A stretch of 64,000 nucleotides of DNA from Megalobrama amblycephala (lineage: Eukaryota > Chordata > Actinopteri > Cypriniformes > Xenocyprididae): positions 41,157,503-41,221,502 of the forward strand of contig NC_063049.1 of assembly GCF_018812025.1 (NCBI RefSeq), in the 5' to 3' direction. The notes under the pieces were generated by a model. The model was not told the origin of the DNA, did no database searches, and saw nothing but the letters and a program-made list of their open reading frames with translations. This document shows, one piece after another, positions 46,993 through 56,226 of this stretch. A program made the position numbers and the translations under genes. The stretch's first letter is position 1; each line of letters starts with the position of its first letter.

Positions 46993-47615
46993 TACTGATG
47001 CCAAACATTACAAATTTAAAGGCCCATTCATAGTTTTAGATCACTTTTTCATTGAAATACAGCATAAATATACATACACACACTACTTTTCAGAAGTTTG
47101 GGGTCAGTAGTTGAATTCAGGTTGATTGGGACACTTTTTCCTAGTCATCTCAATGGCACAAAGTCTCCCAATCAGCCCGAATTTACCCTGTATGCTTTAA
47201 TGTTTTTGAAAAAAGTCTCTTATTCTCACCAAGACATTGCATTTATCAGCTAGACATCCAGTATTTTTTTTTTTTAAATATTATTACAATTTAATATAAC
47301 TGTTTTCTATTTGAATATATTTTAAAATGTAATTTATTCCTGATGATGCAAAGCTGAATTTTCAGCATCATTACTTCAGACTTAAGTGTCACATGATCCT
47401 TCAGAAATCATTCTAATATGCTGATCTGCTGCTCAACAAACATTTATTATTATTAATAATATTGAAAACAGTTGTTCTGCTTAACATTTTTTGTGGAATA
47501 ATTTTTTTTTTAGAAATAGAAAGTACAGCATGTATTTAAAATAGAATTTTTTTGAAACGTCGTAAATGTCTTTACTGTTACTTTCGACAATAGTTCCCAT
47601 TCAGTCGGTCACTTC

Positions 47616-47786
47616 GACGTACGTCGGATGACCGACGAATAGGACGAATAGGAATCTCGCTAGAGAGGCCAATCTACTTCGAGTGTAACTAAACGAGCCA
47701 ATGCACATTGGCATGCAATCATATGCATCAGCTGCTCGCCTCGCAGCGCGGGTATATAATGAGCAGCAGGTGCGTTGCATCTTCAG
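47616..47786 (+). repeat. DIRS-2 5' inverted terminal repeat arm
   Basis: 171 bp, exact complement of 53710-53880. It contains several inverted motifs of its own (GACGTACGTC; CCAATGCACATTGG) and the TATA box. The outermost 23 bp (47593-47615) have no copy at the other end but are copied into the internal complementary region. Confidence 0.9.
47753..47760 (+). promoter_or_regulatory. TATA box of the DIRS-2 promoter
   Basis: TATATAAT just after a GC-rich GCAGCGCGGG stretch, about 430 bp before the ORF1 ATG. The transcription start would fall near 47785, at the inner end of the terminal repeat. Confidence 0.55.
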
Positions 47787-48181
47787 CTTTTCGCTTCGGA
47801 GCCGAACTACACATGGTAGTATCTACGAGCGAGTGTGAAAGGAACGAGCCAGCTCTCTCTACTGCTCTCTCGTCTGGTGCAGGTGGAACAGCACAGCAGC
47901 GGGGCCGATTCTCTCCTTTTGTTTATTTTCTTTTTTTGCCCACTGAGCAAAGAAAGCTGTGTGTCAGCTGTGAAAGCCGTTCTTACGGCTGGTACGGTGC
48001 GCTTTAAAGAGCGCTGAAAAGCTGTTTTCACGGCTGGTAAGAGCGGCATCTCCAAAGAGAGTGCACACGACAGGCTGCACATTTCCCTGTCTGTGCTGCA
48101 GCGGCTTTCCCCTGCGTGCTTCGGCACTTGAAAGAGCAGTTCCTGAAAGAGCTTACACGAGTAGTTCGCGTCTTTTTAAAG

Positions 48182-49663
48182 ATGTCGTTCTACTTGTGTG
48201 TTTCTGGATGCGGTCGTTACCTGGCGCCTCGGGATGGTCACCAGCGCTGTATCACGTGCTTGGGCTTAAGGCACGCTGAGGCGGCGTTTGTGGACGAGTC
48301 ATGCACCCATTGTGGGATGATGACCGTCGCGGAGTTGCGGTCGAGACTCCACTTCCTGCAAAGGGGTGGAGTCCCGGTCCCGGCGCCTCGTTCCAATCCT
48401 CCTCAGAGGGTTGCTTCGGGCGCTGGGACTGGTGACTTGAGGATCATGGTGAGCGCGCTTCCTTCGGGGAACCAACCCCCTAGGAACCCTCATCCCTCGT
48501 GCACTCCGCAGCCAGTAGAGCTGCCGGGGGAACGCGGTGGACCACCCCAGAGGTGTGTACCATCCGTATCCTTCGGAGCTCCCCATGACGACCAGATGTC
48601 GATCGCTGCATCGGAGGGTGAGCCTGATACTTTCGGGGATGACGATTCGGCGCAGCTGCCTCCTTCGGGAGTGACATCTGTGCCCGATTCAGACCCGGAA
48701 ATGATGGCTATGCTTTCCCGGGCCGCCAACAGGGTCGGGCTCGTGTGGAATCCTCCACCGTGTCCCGAGCCCTCGCGGTTGGACGATTGGTTTCTCGGGG
48801 TGGCAAGGGCTGGTTCTCAGTCCCCCACCCCAGTGCCTTTCTTCCCGGAGGTGCATGAAGAACTCACTGGCACATGGACGGCACCTTTTACTGCCCGAAA
48901 CCGTGTCGGTGGGTCCTCCTCCCTCACCACCCTTGATGGCGGAGCGGCGAAGGGTTATGCGCGCATACCCCCTGTGGAACGGGCCGTTGCTATGCAACTG
49001 TGCCCTAACTCCACCTGGCGGGGGGAGCCGTCTCTCCCTTCCCGGGCCTGTAAGCACTCGTCGGATCTTACCGGCAAGGCTTATCAGGCCTGTGGGGAAG
49101 CCGCTTCTGCCTTACACGCTATGGCGTTGTTGCAGGTCCATCAGGCCAAGGCACTGAAGGACCTACACGAGGGTGGTCATGATCCGCAAGTTCTACAAGA
49201 ACTTCGTACCGCGACGGACCTCGCGCTTCGTGCGACGAAGGTTACGGCGCGGTCAGTGGGTCGTGCGATGTCCACCATGGTGGTCCAGGAACGCCATCTC
49301 TGGCTGTGTCTCGCGGACATGAGGGATACCGACAAGGTCAGGTTTCTTAATTCCCCCGTGTCCCAGACCGGCCTCTTCGGCGACGCGGTCGAGAACTTTG
49401 CCCAACAGTTCTCGGCTGTACAAAAGCAGTCTGAGGCCATTAGTCACATCCTGCCGAGGCGGTCAGCTGCTGCACCCCCACCGCCGGCGGCACCTCAGTC
49501 TGCCCGTCGCCGAGGGCGCCCCCCTGCGGCCGCCCCCGCTCCCACGCCGCAGCAGCAGCCTCCATCCAAGCGGCGTCGTGGAGCCGGTCGCGGGCGGGGT
49601 GCCCAGCCCGTCCCGCCACCCCCTAAAAAGAAGGGGTGCAAGGCCAAGTCCAAGCGGCCCTAG
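48182..49663 (+). CDS. DIRS-2 ORF1 (gag-like protein)
   Basis: A 493-residue frame from the ATG at 48182 (context AAGATGTCG, purine at -3) to TAG at 49663. Upstream codons are open only through a GTG, so the ATG is preferred. Residues 6-44 carry C6-x3-C10, H20, C23-x2-C26, H31, C41-x2-C44, probably binding two zinc ions. A Pro/Ser-rich acidic linker follows. Residues about 320-440 contain conserved blocks, FFPEVHEELTGTW upstream and ATDLALRATKVTARSVGRAM, LWLCLADM, shared with DIRS-1 ORF1. The C-terminus is very basic and proline-rich (KRRRGAGRGRG; PPPPKKKG). The likely role is structural and nucleic-acid-binding during reverse transcription. It ends 16 bases before the RT start. Confidence 0.85.
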   Translation: MSFYLCVSGCGRYLAPRDGHQRCITCLGLRHAEAAFVDESCTHCGMMTVAELRSRLHFLQRGGVPVPAPRSNPPQRVASGAGTGDLRIMVSALPSGNQPPRNPHPSCTPQPVELPGERGGPPQRCVPSVSFGAPHDDQMSIAASEGEPDTFGDDDSAQLPPSGVTSVPDSDPEMMAMLSRAANRVGLVWNPPPCPEPSRLDDWFLGVARAGSQSPTPVPFFPEVHEELTGTWTAPFTARNRVGGSSSLTTLDGGAAKGYARIPPVERAVAMQLCPNSTWRGEPSLPSRACKHSSDLTGKAYQACGEAASALHAMALLQVHQAKALKDLHEGGHDPQVLQELRTATDLALRATKVTARSVGRAMSTMVVQERHLWLCLADMRDTDKVRFLNSPVSQTGLFGDAVENFAQQFSAVQKQSEAISHILPRRSAAAPPPPAAPQSARRRGRPPAAAPAPTPQQQPPSKRRRGAGRGRGAQPVPPPPKKKGCKAKSKRP

Positions 49664-49679
49664 GACGGGCGACCCGGAG

Positions 49680-51977
49680 ATGGATGGGACTGCTCTTCAG
49701 GAGGTGGTGACCGCACCGCTCCTTCCCCCGGAGGAGGGCCGGGTGGAGAATCTTTTGTTTCCCCTTTTTGTTCCGCCGCTGGCCCAACGACCAGCGGTAC
49801 CCAAATTTTCAATAAAAGAGCAGTTTCCTCTATCTCCGGGTCCGAAGAGGGCTCGGAGGGCAGTGGGAGGGCAAGAACCTCACCACTCTCATCCACCTCT
49901 TCTGTCGCCAGCGGACAGCAGCGAGCAGCAGGCAGACAAAACCTCGACTGCTCCCTCTGTCCACCAGTGGAAGCAGGTAAGTGTTGCACAGCACACTGTG
50001 ACCCCGCTTCGGGCCGCCTCATACAGAGAGCCCCCCGGGCCGCGTCCCTGCGTTCCACCTCGCTGCCCCGCGGCGGGTACGCCGGTGGTCCCCTTGGTGC
50101 CGCTTGCTCGGTCTCTGGGAGCCTGGCTAGCGCTCCCCAGTCCGTCTCGCTGGCTCCTTCGGACCATCAGGCTCGGCTATGCGATTCAGTTCGCCCGGCG
50201 CCCCCCCAAGTTCAGGGGCATCCTCTTCACTACAGTGAAAGCTGCCGATGCCCCTGTCCTGCGTGCGGAGATCGCAGTCCTACTGGCGAAGGACGCGATC
50301 GAGCCGGTCCCTCCAGCCGATATGAGGTCAGGGTTCTACAGTCCCTACTTCATTGTACCCAAGAAAAGCGGCGGGTTACGACCGATCTTGGACCTGCGTC
50401 TTTTGAATCGGAGCCTCCACAAGCTACCGTTCAAAATGCTCACGCAGAAACGCATTTTCGAATGCATCCGTCCCCGAGATTGGTTTGCAGCGATCGACCT
50501 GAAGGACGCGTACTTTCATGTTTCGATTCTTCCGCGACACAGGCCATTCCTGAGGTTCGCGTTCGAAGGTCGAGCATACCAGTACAGGGTCCTACCCTTC
50601 GGCCTCGCCCTGTCTCCCCGCGTCTTCACGAAAGTCGTGGAGGGAGCCCTTGTTCCCATGAGAGAACAGGGTGTTCGCATCCTCAACTATCTAGACGACT
50701 GGCTTATCCTAGCACAGTCTCGGGATCAGTTGTGCGAACACAGGGACTTGGTGCTCAGTCACCTCAGCCAGTTGGGGCTTCAGGTCAACTGGGAAAAGAG
50801 CAAACTCGCCCCAGTGCAGAGGATCTCTTTTCTCGGTATGGAGTTGGATTCGGTCGAACAGATAGCACGCCTCACAGAGGAACGTGCTCGGTCGGTGTTG
50901 AACTGCCTGAATACTTTCAACGGCAGGACAGCGGTCCCACTGAAATTTTTTCAGAGGCTCCTGGGGCATATGGCGGCCGCAGCGGCTGTAACACCGCTCG
51001 GTCTGCTTCATATGAGACCGCTTCAGCACTGGCTTCACGGCCGAGTCCCAAGATGGGCGTGGCTACACGGCACGTTCCGGGTGCCAATCACTCAGGAGTG
51101 CCGCCAAGCCTTCAGCCCGTGGTCGGACCCTTTGTTTCTTCGGGCAGGAGTGCCCCTAGAACAAGTGTCCCGGCATGCTGTGGTATTCACAGATGCTTCG
51201 GCCACCGGCTGGGGTACCACGTACAACGGGCATGCAGTGTCAGGGGTTTGGACGGGACCCCATCTGCATTGGCACATCAACTGCCTCGAGTTGCTGGCAG
51301 TACGTCTTGCTCTGGGCCGCCTCAAAGGCCTGCTACGGGGCAAGCATGTACTGGTCCGTACGGACAACACTGCGACCGTTGCGTACATCAACCATCAAGG
51401 TGGTCTACGCTCCCGTCGCATGTCGCAACTCGCCCGCCATCTCCTCCTCTGGAGTCAGAAGCATCTGAGGTCGCTTCGCGCCATTCATGTTCCCGGTGTG
51501 CTCAACCGTGTGGCCGACGAGCTGTCACGAGCTGCGCTGCCAGGAGAGTGGCGACTCCACCCCCAGGTGGTTCAGCTGATCTGGAAGGAGTTCGGAGAGG
51601 CTCAGGTAGACCTGTATGCCTCTCTAGAGACCTCCCACTGCCAGTTGTTTTACTCTCTGACCGAGGGAACACTCGGGACAGACGCACTGGCACACAGCTG
51701 GCCCCGGGGCCTGCGCAAATATGCGTTTCCCCCAGTGAGCCTACTTGCACAGACACTGTGCAAAGTCAGGGAGGACGAGGAGCAGGTCTTGCTAGTTGCG
51801 CCCTACTGGCCCAACCGGACCTGGTTCCCAGAACTCTCTCTCCTCGCGACAGCCCCTCCCTGGCCCATCCCTCTGAGGAAGGACCTTCTTTCTCAGAGAC
51901 GGGGCACTCTCTGGCACCCGCGTCCAGACCTCTGGAAACTCCATGTCTGGCCCCTGGACGGGACGCGGAGGTTCTAG
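49680..51977 (+). CDS. DIRS-2 reverse transcriptase / RNase H
   Basis: 765 residues from the ATG at 49680, which has G at -3 and G at +4 and lies just past the ORF1 stop; the frame is open further upstream only through non-ATG codons. Domain order: a Pro/Ser-rich N-terminus (to about residue 150), RT fingers with FARRPPKFRGIL and GGLRPILDLRLLNRSL, motif A with Asp273 in AIDLKDAYFH, motif B-like LPFGLALSPRVFTK, and motif C YLDD with Asp339-Asp340. RNase H follows: Asp505 in FTDASATGWG, Glu in NCLELLAV, Asp in VRTDNTATV and Asp in RVADELSR. It copies the element transcript to DNA and removes the RNA strand. No protease or integrase is present, as expected for DIRS. All catalytic residues look intact. 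Confidence 0.92.
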   Translation: MDGTALQEVVTAPLLPPEEGRVENLLFPLFVPPLAQRPAVPKFSIKEQFPLSPGPKRARRAVGGQEPHHSHPPLLSPADSSEQQADKTSTAPSVHQWKQVSVAQHTVTPLRAASYREPPGPRPCVPPRCPAAGTPVVPLVPLARSLGAWLALPSPSRWLLRTIRLGYAIQFARRPPKFRGILFTTVKAADAPVLRAEIAVLLAKDAIEPVPPADMRSGFYSPYFIVPKKSGGLRPILDLRLLNRSLHKLPFKMLTQKRIFECIRPRDWFAAIDLKDAYFHVSILPRHRPFLRFAFEGRAYQYRVLPFGLALSPRVFTKVVEGALVPMREQGVRILNYLDDWLILAQSRDQLCEHRDLVLSHLSQLGLQVNWEKSKLAPVQRISFLGMELDSVEQIARLTEERARSVLNCLNTFNGRTAVPLKFFQRLLGHMAAAAAVTPLGLLHMRPLQHWLHGRVPRWAWLHGTFRVPITQECRQAFSPWSDPLFLRAGVPLEQVSRHAVVFTDASATGWGTTYNGHAVSGVWTGPHLHWHINCLELLAVRLALGRLKGLLRGKHVLVRTDNTATVAYINHQGGLRSRRMSQLARHLLLWSQKHLRSLRAIHVPGVLNRVADELSRAALPGEWRLHPQVVQLIWKEFGEAQVDLYASLETSHCQLFYSLTEGTLGTDALAHSWPRGLRKYAFPPVSLLAQTLCKVREDEEQVLLVAPYWPNRTWFPELSLLATAPPWPIPLRKDLLSQRRGTLWHPRPDLWKLHVWPLDGTRRF
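49811..49816 (+). terminator. AATAAA within the RT frame
   Basis: A canonical polyadenylation hexamer 150 bp after the ORF1 stop, in an otherwise GC-rich element. If used, it would yield short transcripts coding for ORF1 only. Use is unproven. Confidence 0.3.
49974..49982 (+). promoter_or_regulatory. Perfect splice-donor consensus in the RT frame
   Basis: CAGGTAAGT matches the vertebrate 5' splice-site consensus at all nine positions. It lies about 10 bp inside the start of the long recombinase-frame opening. Splicing from here could bring the recombinase frame close to a 5' ATG. I could not identify one convincing acceptor in the right phase. Confidence 0.4.
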
Positions 51978-52996
51978 GTGACTTACCCCCTGAGGTACTT
52001 AACACCATCACTTCGGCACGTGCACCGTCTACAAGACGTGCTTACGCCTCGAAGTGGAACCTGTTCGTCGAGTGGTGCTCTTCTCGCCGAGAAGACCCCC
52101 GAAGATGCTCGATCGGAGTCGTGCTTTCCTTCTTGCAGCAAGGGTTGGAGCGTAGGCTGTCCCCCTCCACCCTCAAAGTCCAGACTGCTGCTATCTCCGC
52201 TTACCACGACCACATAGATGGCAAATCTGTTGGTCAGCACGACCTGGTCATCAGGTTCCTTAGGGGGGCGAGACGGTTAAATCCTCCTCGACCTCCCTCC
52301 ATACCCTCTTGGGACCTCGCTCTGGTGCTAAGAGCACTCCAGATTGCTCCCTTTGAGCCTTTGCAATCAGCAGACTTAAAGATTCTGTCTATGAAGACTT
52401 TGCTGCTGGTTGCATTGGCCTCCATCAAGAGGGTAGGGGACCTGCAGTCATTTTCGGTCGACGAATCGTGCCTGGAGTTCGGGCCGGGCGACAGCCACGT
52501 GGTACTGAGACCCCGGCCTGGCTACGTGCCCAAGGTTCCCACCACTCCCTTCAGGGACCAGGTGGTGAGCCTGCAAGCGCTGCCCTCGGAGGAGGCAGAC
52601 CCAGCCCTGGCTTTGCTCTGTCCAGTCCGCGATTTGCGACGGTACATAGACAGAACTCGAAGCTTCAGGACCTCAGACCAGCTCTTTGTCTGTTACGGAG
52701 GCCAGCAGAAGGGAAAGGCTGTCTCCAAGCAGAGGATGGCCCACTGGATAGTGGATGCCATCGCCCTGGCTTATCAAGCTCAGGGCGTGCCCTGCCCGCT
52801 CAGGTTGCATGCTCACTCCACGAGAGGTGTAGCATCCTCCTGGGAGCTGGCTCGTGGCGCCTCGCTGACAGACATTTGTAGAGCTGCGGGCTGGGCGACA
52901 CCTAACACGTTCGCTAGGTACTATAGCCTTCGTGTGGAGCCGGTCTCCTCCCGTGTTCTCGCCTCAGGTCAGAGGCACGGAGAGGCCCCGGCTTAG
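51053..52996 (+). CDS. DIRS-2 tyrosine recombinase
   Basis: The recombinase proper spans about 51980-52996 (338 codons), starting two bases after the RT stop with DLPPEVLNTITSARAPSTRR. The N-terminal core-binding region runs to about 52290. The catalytic domain has Arg in KRVGDLQ (52430-52432), the His-x2-Arg box in HAHSTRG (52814-52825) and the nucleophile Tyr in FARYYSL (52919-52924). It inserts the circular DNA copy by strand exchange. The same frame stays open back to 49967, overlapping all of RT in another phase. The last ATG before the domain is 51053, used here; a spliced or reinitiated start is equally possible. All catalytic residues are present, unlike in DIRS-1. Confidence 0.85.
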   Translation: MGVATRHVPGANHSGVPPSLQPVVGPFVSSGRSAPRTSVPACCGIHRCFGHRLGYHVQRACSVRGLDGTPSALAHQLPRVAGSTSCSGPPQRPATGQACTGPYGQHCDRCVHQPSRWSTLPSHVATRPPSPPLESEASEVASRHSCSRCAQPCGRRAVTSCAARRVATPPPGGSADLEGVRRGSGRPVCLSRDLPLPVVLLSDRGNTRDRRTGTQLAPGPAQICVSPSEPTCTDTVQSQGGRGAGLASCALLAQPDLVPRTLSPRDSPSLAHPSEEGPSFSETGHSLAPASRPLETPCLAPGRDAEVLGDLPPEVLNTITSARAPSTRRAYASKWNLFVEWCSSRREDPRRCSIGVVLSFLQQGLERRLSPSTLKVQTAAISAYHDHIDGKSVGQHDLVIRFLRGARRLNPPRPPSIPSWDLALVLRALQIAPFEPLQSADLKILSMKTLLLVALASIKRVGDLQSFSVDESCLEFGPGDSHVVLRPRPGYVPKVPTTPFRDQVVSLQALPSEEADPALALLCPVRDLRRYIDRTRSFRTSDQLFVCYGGQQKGKAVSKQRMAHWIVDAIALAYQAQGVPCPLRLHAHSTRGVASSWELARGASLTDICRAAGWATPNTFARYYSLRVEPVSSRVLASGQRHGEAPA

Positions 52997-53538
52997 TGTC
53001 CGCTTGCTGCGCGACATGCGCTTCTTTTCTCCAGAGAGTCCCTACAAGGCAGACCCTGTCGAGTCCTCCGACATCCCTTCGGCAGCCGACGTGGCGGAGC
53101 GTCGGTCGCCAGGCCTTACTCCGTTGAATCCTTGAGAACCGGATTTAGGCTGGGTTCCATATGTGTGACCCTACGGGGATCCCATATGCGGCTTTCCACG
53201 GTTGCTCCTAATCGAAGCCCGTGTCTTTCCCTCTGGGAGAACCCACCAAGTTGGAGTCACCCCAGTTCTTCCATATGTTGTACAACCTACAAGGTTAGTC
53301 CATATGTACTTATCCATATAACTCCTTCGGGGAAGGATATGGCTTCCGCAGCGTTCCTTATCTGACGTAAGGTTACGCTCCCAGTGGTATCTATAGTCTC
53401 ACTGAGTGGGTTTTGGGAACAACAGTGATCGACCCTCTCTGTGTGAGCCCGGTCCCACCGTCCTTAGGCAAGGGGGTTCAGGTGGCTCACAACAGAGCAC
53501 TGGAAGAGGGCACCTCCTGTGGCGCTTTGGTAGGGATT
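52997..53538 (+). other. DIRS-2 3' non-coding stretch
   Basis: About 540 bp between the recombinase stop and the internal complementary region. It contains several CATATG-type motifs (53158, 53184, 53271, 53301) and no recognised gene. Confidence 0.6.
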
Positions 53539-53645
53539 CCTATTCGTCGGTCATCCGACGTACGTCGAAGTGACCGACTGAATGGGAACGTCTCGGTTAC
53601 AAAGGTAACCCTCGTTCCCTGAAGGAGGGAACGGAGACGTACGTC
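53539..53645. repeat. Internal complementary region of DIRS-2
   Basis: 53539-53589 is the exact complement of the left terminus (47593-47643). 53587-53645 is the exact complement of the right terminus (53871-53929). They overlap at AAC (53587-53589), the complement of the GTT at both ends. The region therefore encodes the circle junction and would guide completion of the ends. Confidence 0.9.
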
Positions 53646-53709
53646 CCGTCGCCACAGGCGCTGTCCTGCTGATGCTGCCACCTGCTGGGTTCGGCTCCTC
53701 AGCGAAAAC

Positions 53710-53880
53710 CTGAAGATGCAACGCACCTGCTGCTCATTATATACCCGCGCTGCGAGGCGAGCAGCTGATGCATATGATTGCATGCCAATGTGCATTGGCT
53801 CGTTTAGTTACACTCGAAGTAGATTGGCCTCTCTAGCGAGATTCCTATTCGTCCTATTCGTCGGTCATCCGACGTACGTC
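53710..53880 (-). repeat. DIRS-2 3' inverted terminal repeat arm
   Basis: Exact complement of 47616-47786. It carries TATATAAT on the minus strand (53736-53743), pointing back into the element. It is followed by 49 bp to the right edge that are copied only in the internal complementary region. Confidence 0.9.
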
Positions 53881-53993
53881 TCCGTTCCCTCCTTCAGGGA
53901 ACGAGGGTTACCTTTGTAACCGAGACGTTATCTTTGCTGAATAAAAAATTTATAATTTCTTACTGACCTCAAACTTTTGAAAGGTCGTGAATA

Positions 53994-55647
53994 TCCATAT
54001 CGACCAATTTTTTAAGAGAACATCCTGATAAATTTTGCATATATCGCCCACCTCAAATCTGTGCCGGTTCTGTACATCACAAGTGTCGATTACTGCTCAG
54101 AGATCCCAGAATGCCTGATGCGAGAAAATAAACCAACATTCATGGAAACAGAATGTATATTTAGCCTCGGTGGGTCATATCCGACCATCAATCCTGACAC
54201 CCAATCTCAGCCCTAAAAATCTTCAAAAGAGAAGCTAAATATAACAGTCAAGTGATGAAAGAGTCACGACAAGGACCAAGACATGACCTACATACGTTCT
54301 TCACATGAGGCCACAACCGCCACAATGTGGGACAGATCCTCACCTTCTTTTCTTTTCTGATTATTGAAATGACAGAGAATATTTTGCACTGCATCGGAAA
54401 GTCTAAAAGAAGCCGACAACACAGATCCGAGAGAAATTCTGACAGAGAACATGAGAGGGTTCTTATCAAAGCTCTGAGATGACAGACACGGACAGAAACA
54501 AGACATCAGATATCGTTCTCTGACATCAGGGAATGTGGGATTGAACGTAATATGCGGCTCTTGCAAAAAGTCATTTGTTTACATCTCTCGATCATTTGCT
54601 TCATTCACTTCAATCAACATCAAATCACTTAAAGGCAGTTTTTAGAGGCTAATCAGTCTGATTTGATCGTTTACAAAAAAATATGCATAAAGCTTCTTCC
54701 TTGCAACACTGTTGGATGTCTGAAAATGCATTGAGGATCTTCCAATACACCAAGATCTGTTATGATGTGATTCATGAAGTCAAAAAGTGAAAGTCACTAC
54801 CCATTTTTCTTCCATAATCTAATGGTTTTCCAAGTGAAACAGGTTATTCAGAGGGGGGAGAAATGTACGGCAGGACCTTTATCTATTGTGGACTGATTGC
54901 ATTGTGAATAGTGGGCGTTATATACCAGTCAGATGGTTGAAGAAAAGGAGTTGAGTTTGTCAGTTGTTTCAGAGGCAGAGCAAGTTATTACATTTTGATT
55001 AAAGATTACAAATATAAATCTTTGCAATAACATGAATTGTGCACCATAAGACCACAAGCATTTACTGACAAAGTAAATAGGATCAGTTTTGATTTAATGT
55101 TGACTTAAAGATCTCAAGAGGCTGTATGAAGAGCCTGAAGGCAAAGTCACAACAAACTTTAACTAGATCATACATTTAAAATCACTCAGTACACGATTCT
55201 GACACATGGTTCTCCCTAATGGACGCATTTCCCACCAGGGGATGTTCTTAAAACCCAAAAATGAGTCAAAATAAAGGAACTGTGTGACAACGACACTCAC
55301 AAACATCAGACTGACCCCATGTGGTTGGAGCTGGATATGCATGCAATTATTTCTGCATTCAACTCCCAGCCATACTCTAATATAAAGTGGTCAAATGTTC
55401 AATTTTTCAATTAAATCAATTTTTCATATTATCATAAAAACTATTAGAGTGAAAACTGAGTTGAAAAAATTATACATTTCAAAATAATTATACAGTACTG
55501 GAGCTGACGTTTTCTTCAGCACGATTTAAAGAGTCACATGATCAGTTATACTCATTTAATTACATTTGATTAGTAATACCTAGAATTATTGCAGAAAAAA
55601 CATGCAGAGCAGTGGTATTACTGTTAACTGAAACTAAAATACTTAAA

Positions 55648-55695
<48 letters not shown>

Positions 55696-55777
55696 GGTAA
55701 AAGCATATAGCAAAATTACAAAAAAAGCAGCTGAAAATATGAACATAAAAGCTGGTTTGAAATAATATAACTGTATA
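53994..55777. other. Unannotated stretch with (TA)n
   Basis: No gene recognised. A TA run lies at 55652-55691. Confidence 0.5.
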
Positions 55778-56226
55778 CACTCTCAAAAAATGCTGGGTTA
55801 AAAACAACCCAAGTTGGGTTGAAAATGGGTTAAATGTTTGCCCAACCTGCTGGGTAGTTTTATTTAACTCAACTATTGTTTAAAAATTACTGTATTACTT
55901 GCTTAAAATGTACCCAAAGTATGTTGGAAATTAACATTTATTAATATATTTAATAAATGAACATTTATTAATAAGTTTAATGAATAATAAACAATAAACA
56001 TTTATTAAATTTCTTATTAATAAATGTTCATCTTTTGATTATTATTGTTGCCTCTAGTAATTATGTGTCTCATTTTTAATTCACAACCTATTTTGGGTTC
56101 ATTTTTAGCCAGCCATATAGTCATTTTAAAAAATACTGGCTTAAATATTACACTTGGCAAACAATCGCTGAGTTTATCCATTTTCAACCCAACTTGGGTT
56201 GTTTTTAACCCAGCATTTTTTAGGAT
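55778..56226. mobile_element. AACCCA-rich MITE, copy 3
   Basis: Left arm ACTCTCAAAAAATGCTGGG through AACCCAAGTTGGGTTG; right arm CAACCCAACTTGGGTTG through CAGCATTTTTTAGGAT. The centre matches the 9631-10161 copy (ATTAATAAATGTTCA, TTGTTGCCTCTAGTAATTA). It is non-coding. Confidence 0.7.

Larger units (their letters stand above)
47593..53929 (+). mobile_element. DIRS-2: apparently complete DIRS-type retrotransposon
   Basis: A 6.3-kb GC-rich element: 5' terminal repeat with promoter, about 400-bp leader, ORF1 (48182-49663), RT/RNase H (49680-51977), tyrosine recombinase (ends 52996), a 540-bp non-coding stretch, the internal complementary region (53539-53645) and 3' terminal repeat. The inverted repeat arms 47616-47786 and 53710-53880 agree over all 171 bases. 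Both outer edges carry GTT (47593-47595, 53927-53929), which appears once as AAC at the centre of the internal complementary region. There is no target duplication. All three frames are open, so this copy looks young and possibly competent. Confidence 0.9.
47093..53993 (+). mobile_element. ACTACCGTTCAAA-family repeat split by DIRS-2
   Basis: Starts ACTACTTTTCAGAAGTTTGG and contains TTACTTCAGACTTAAGTGTCACATGATCCTTCAG-type markers (shared piece TGTCACATGATCCTTCAGAAA). It is interrupted after TCTTTACTGTTACTTTCGAC, and resumes at 53930 with ATCTTTGCTGAATAAA and TTCTTACTGACCTCAAACTTTTGAAAG at the end. The intact relative at 6173-6594 has the two sides adjacent (TTTACTGTCACATTTGG, TTGCTGAATAAA). 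Confidence 0.7.

Noticed and set aside
48299..51756. Minus-strand open frames opposite DIRS-2
   Set aside because: Shadows of ORF1 and RT in GC-rich DNA, no recognisable domain.
17011..53929. Endogenous retrovirus or LTR retrotransposon
   Set aside because: No direct long terminal repeats, protease, integrase or envelope; inverted termini, an internal complementary region and a tyrosine recombinase fit DIRS instead.
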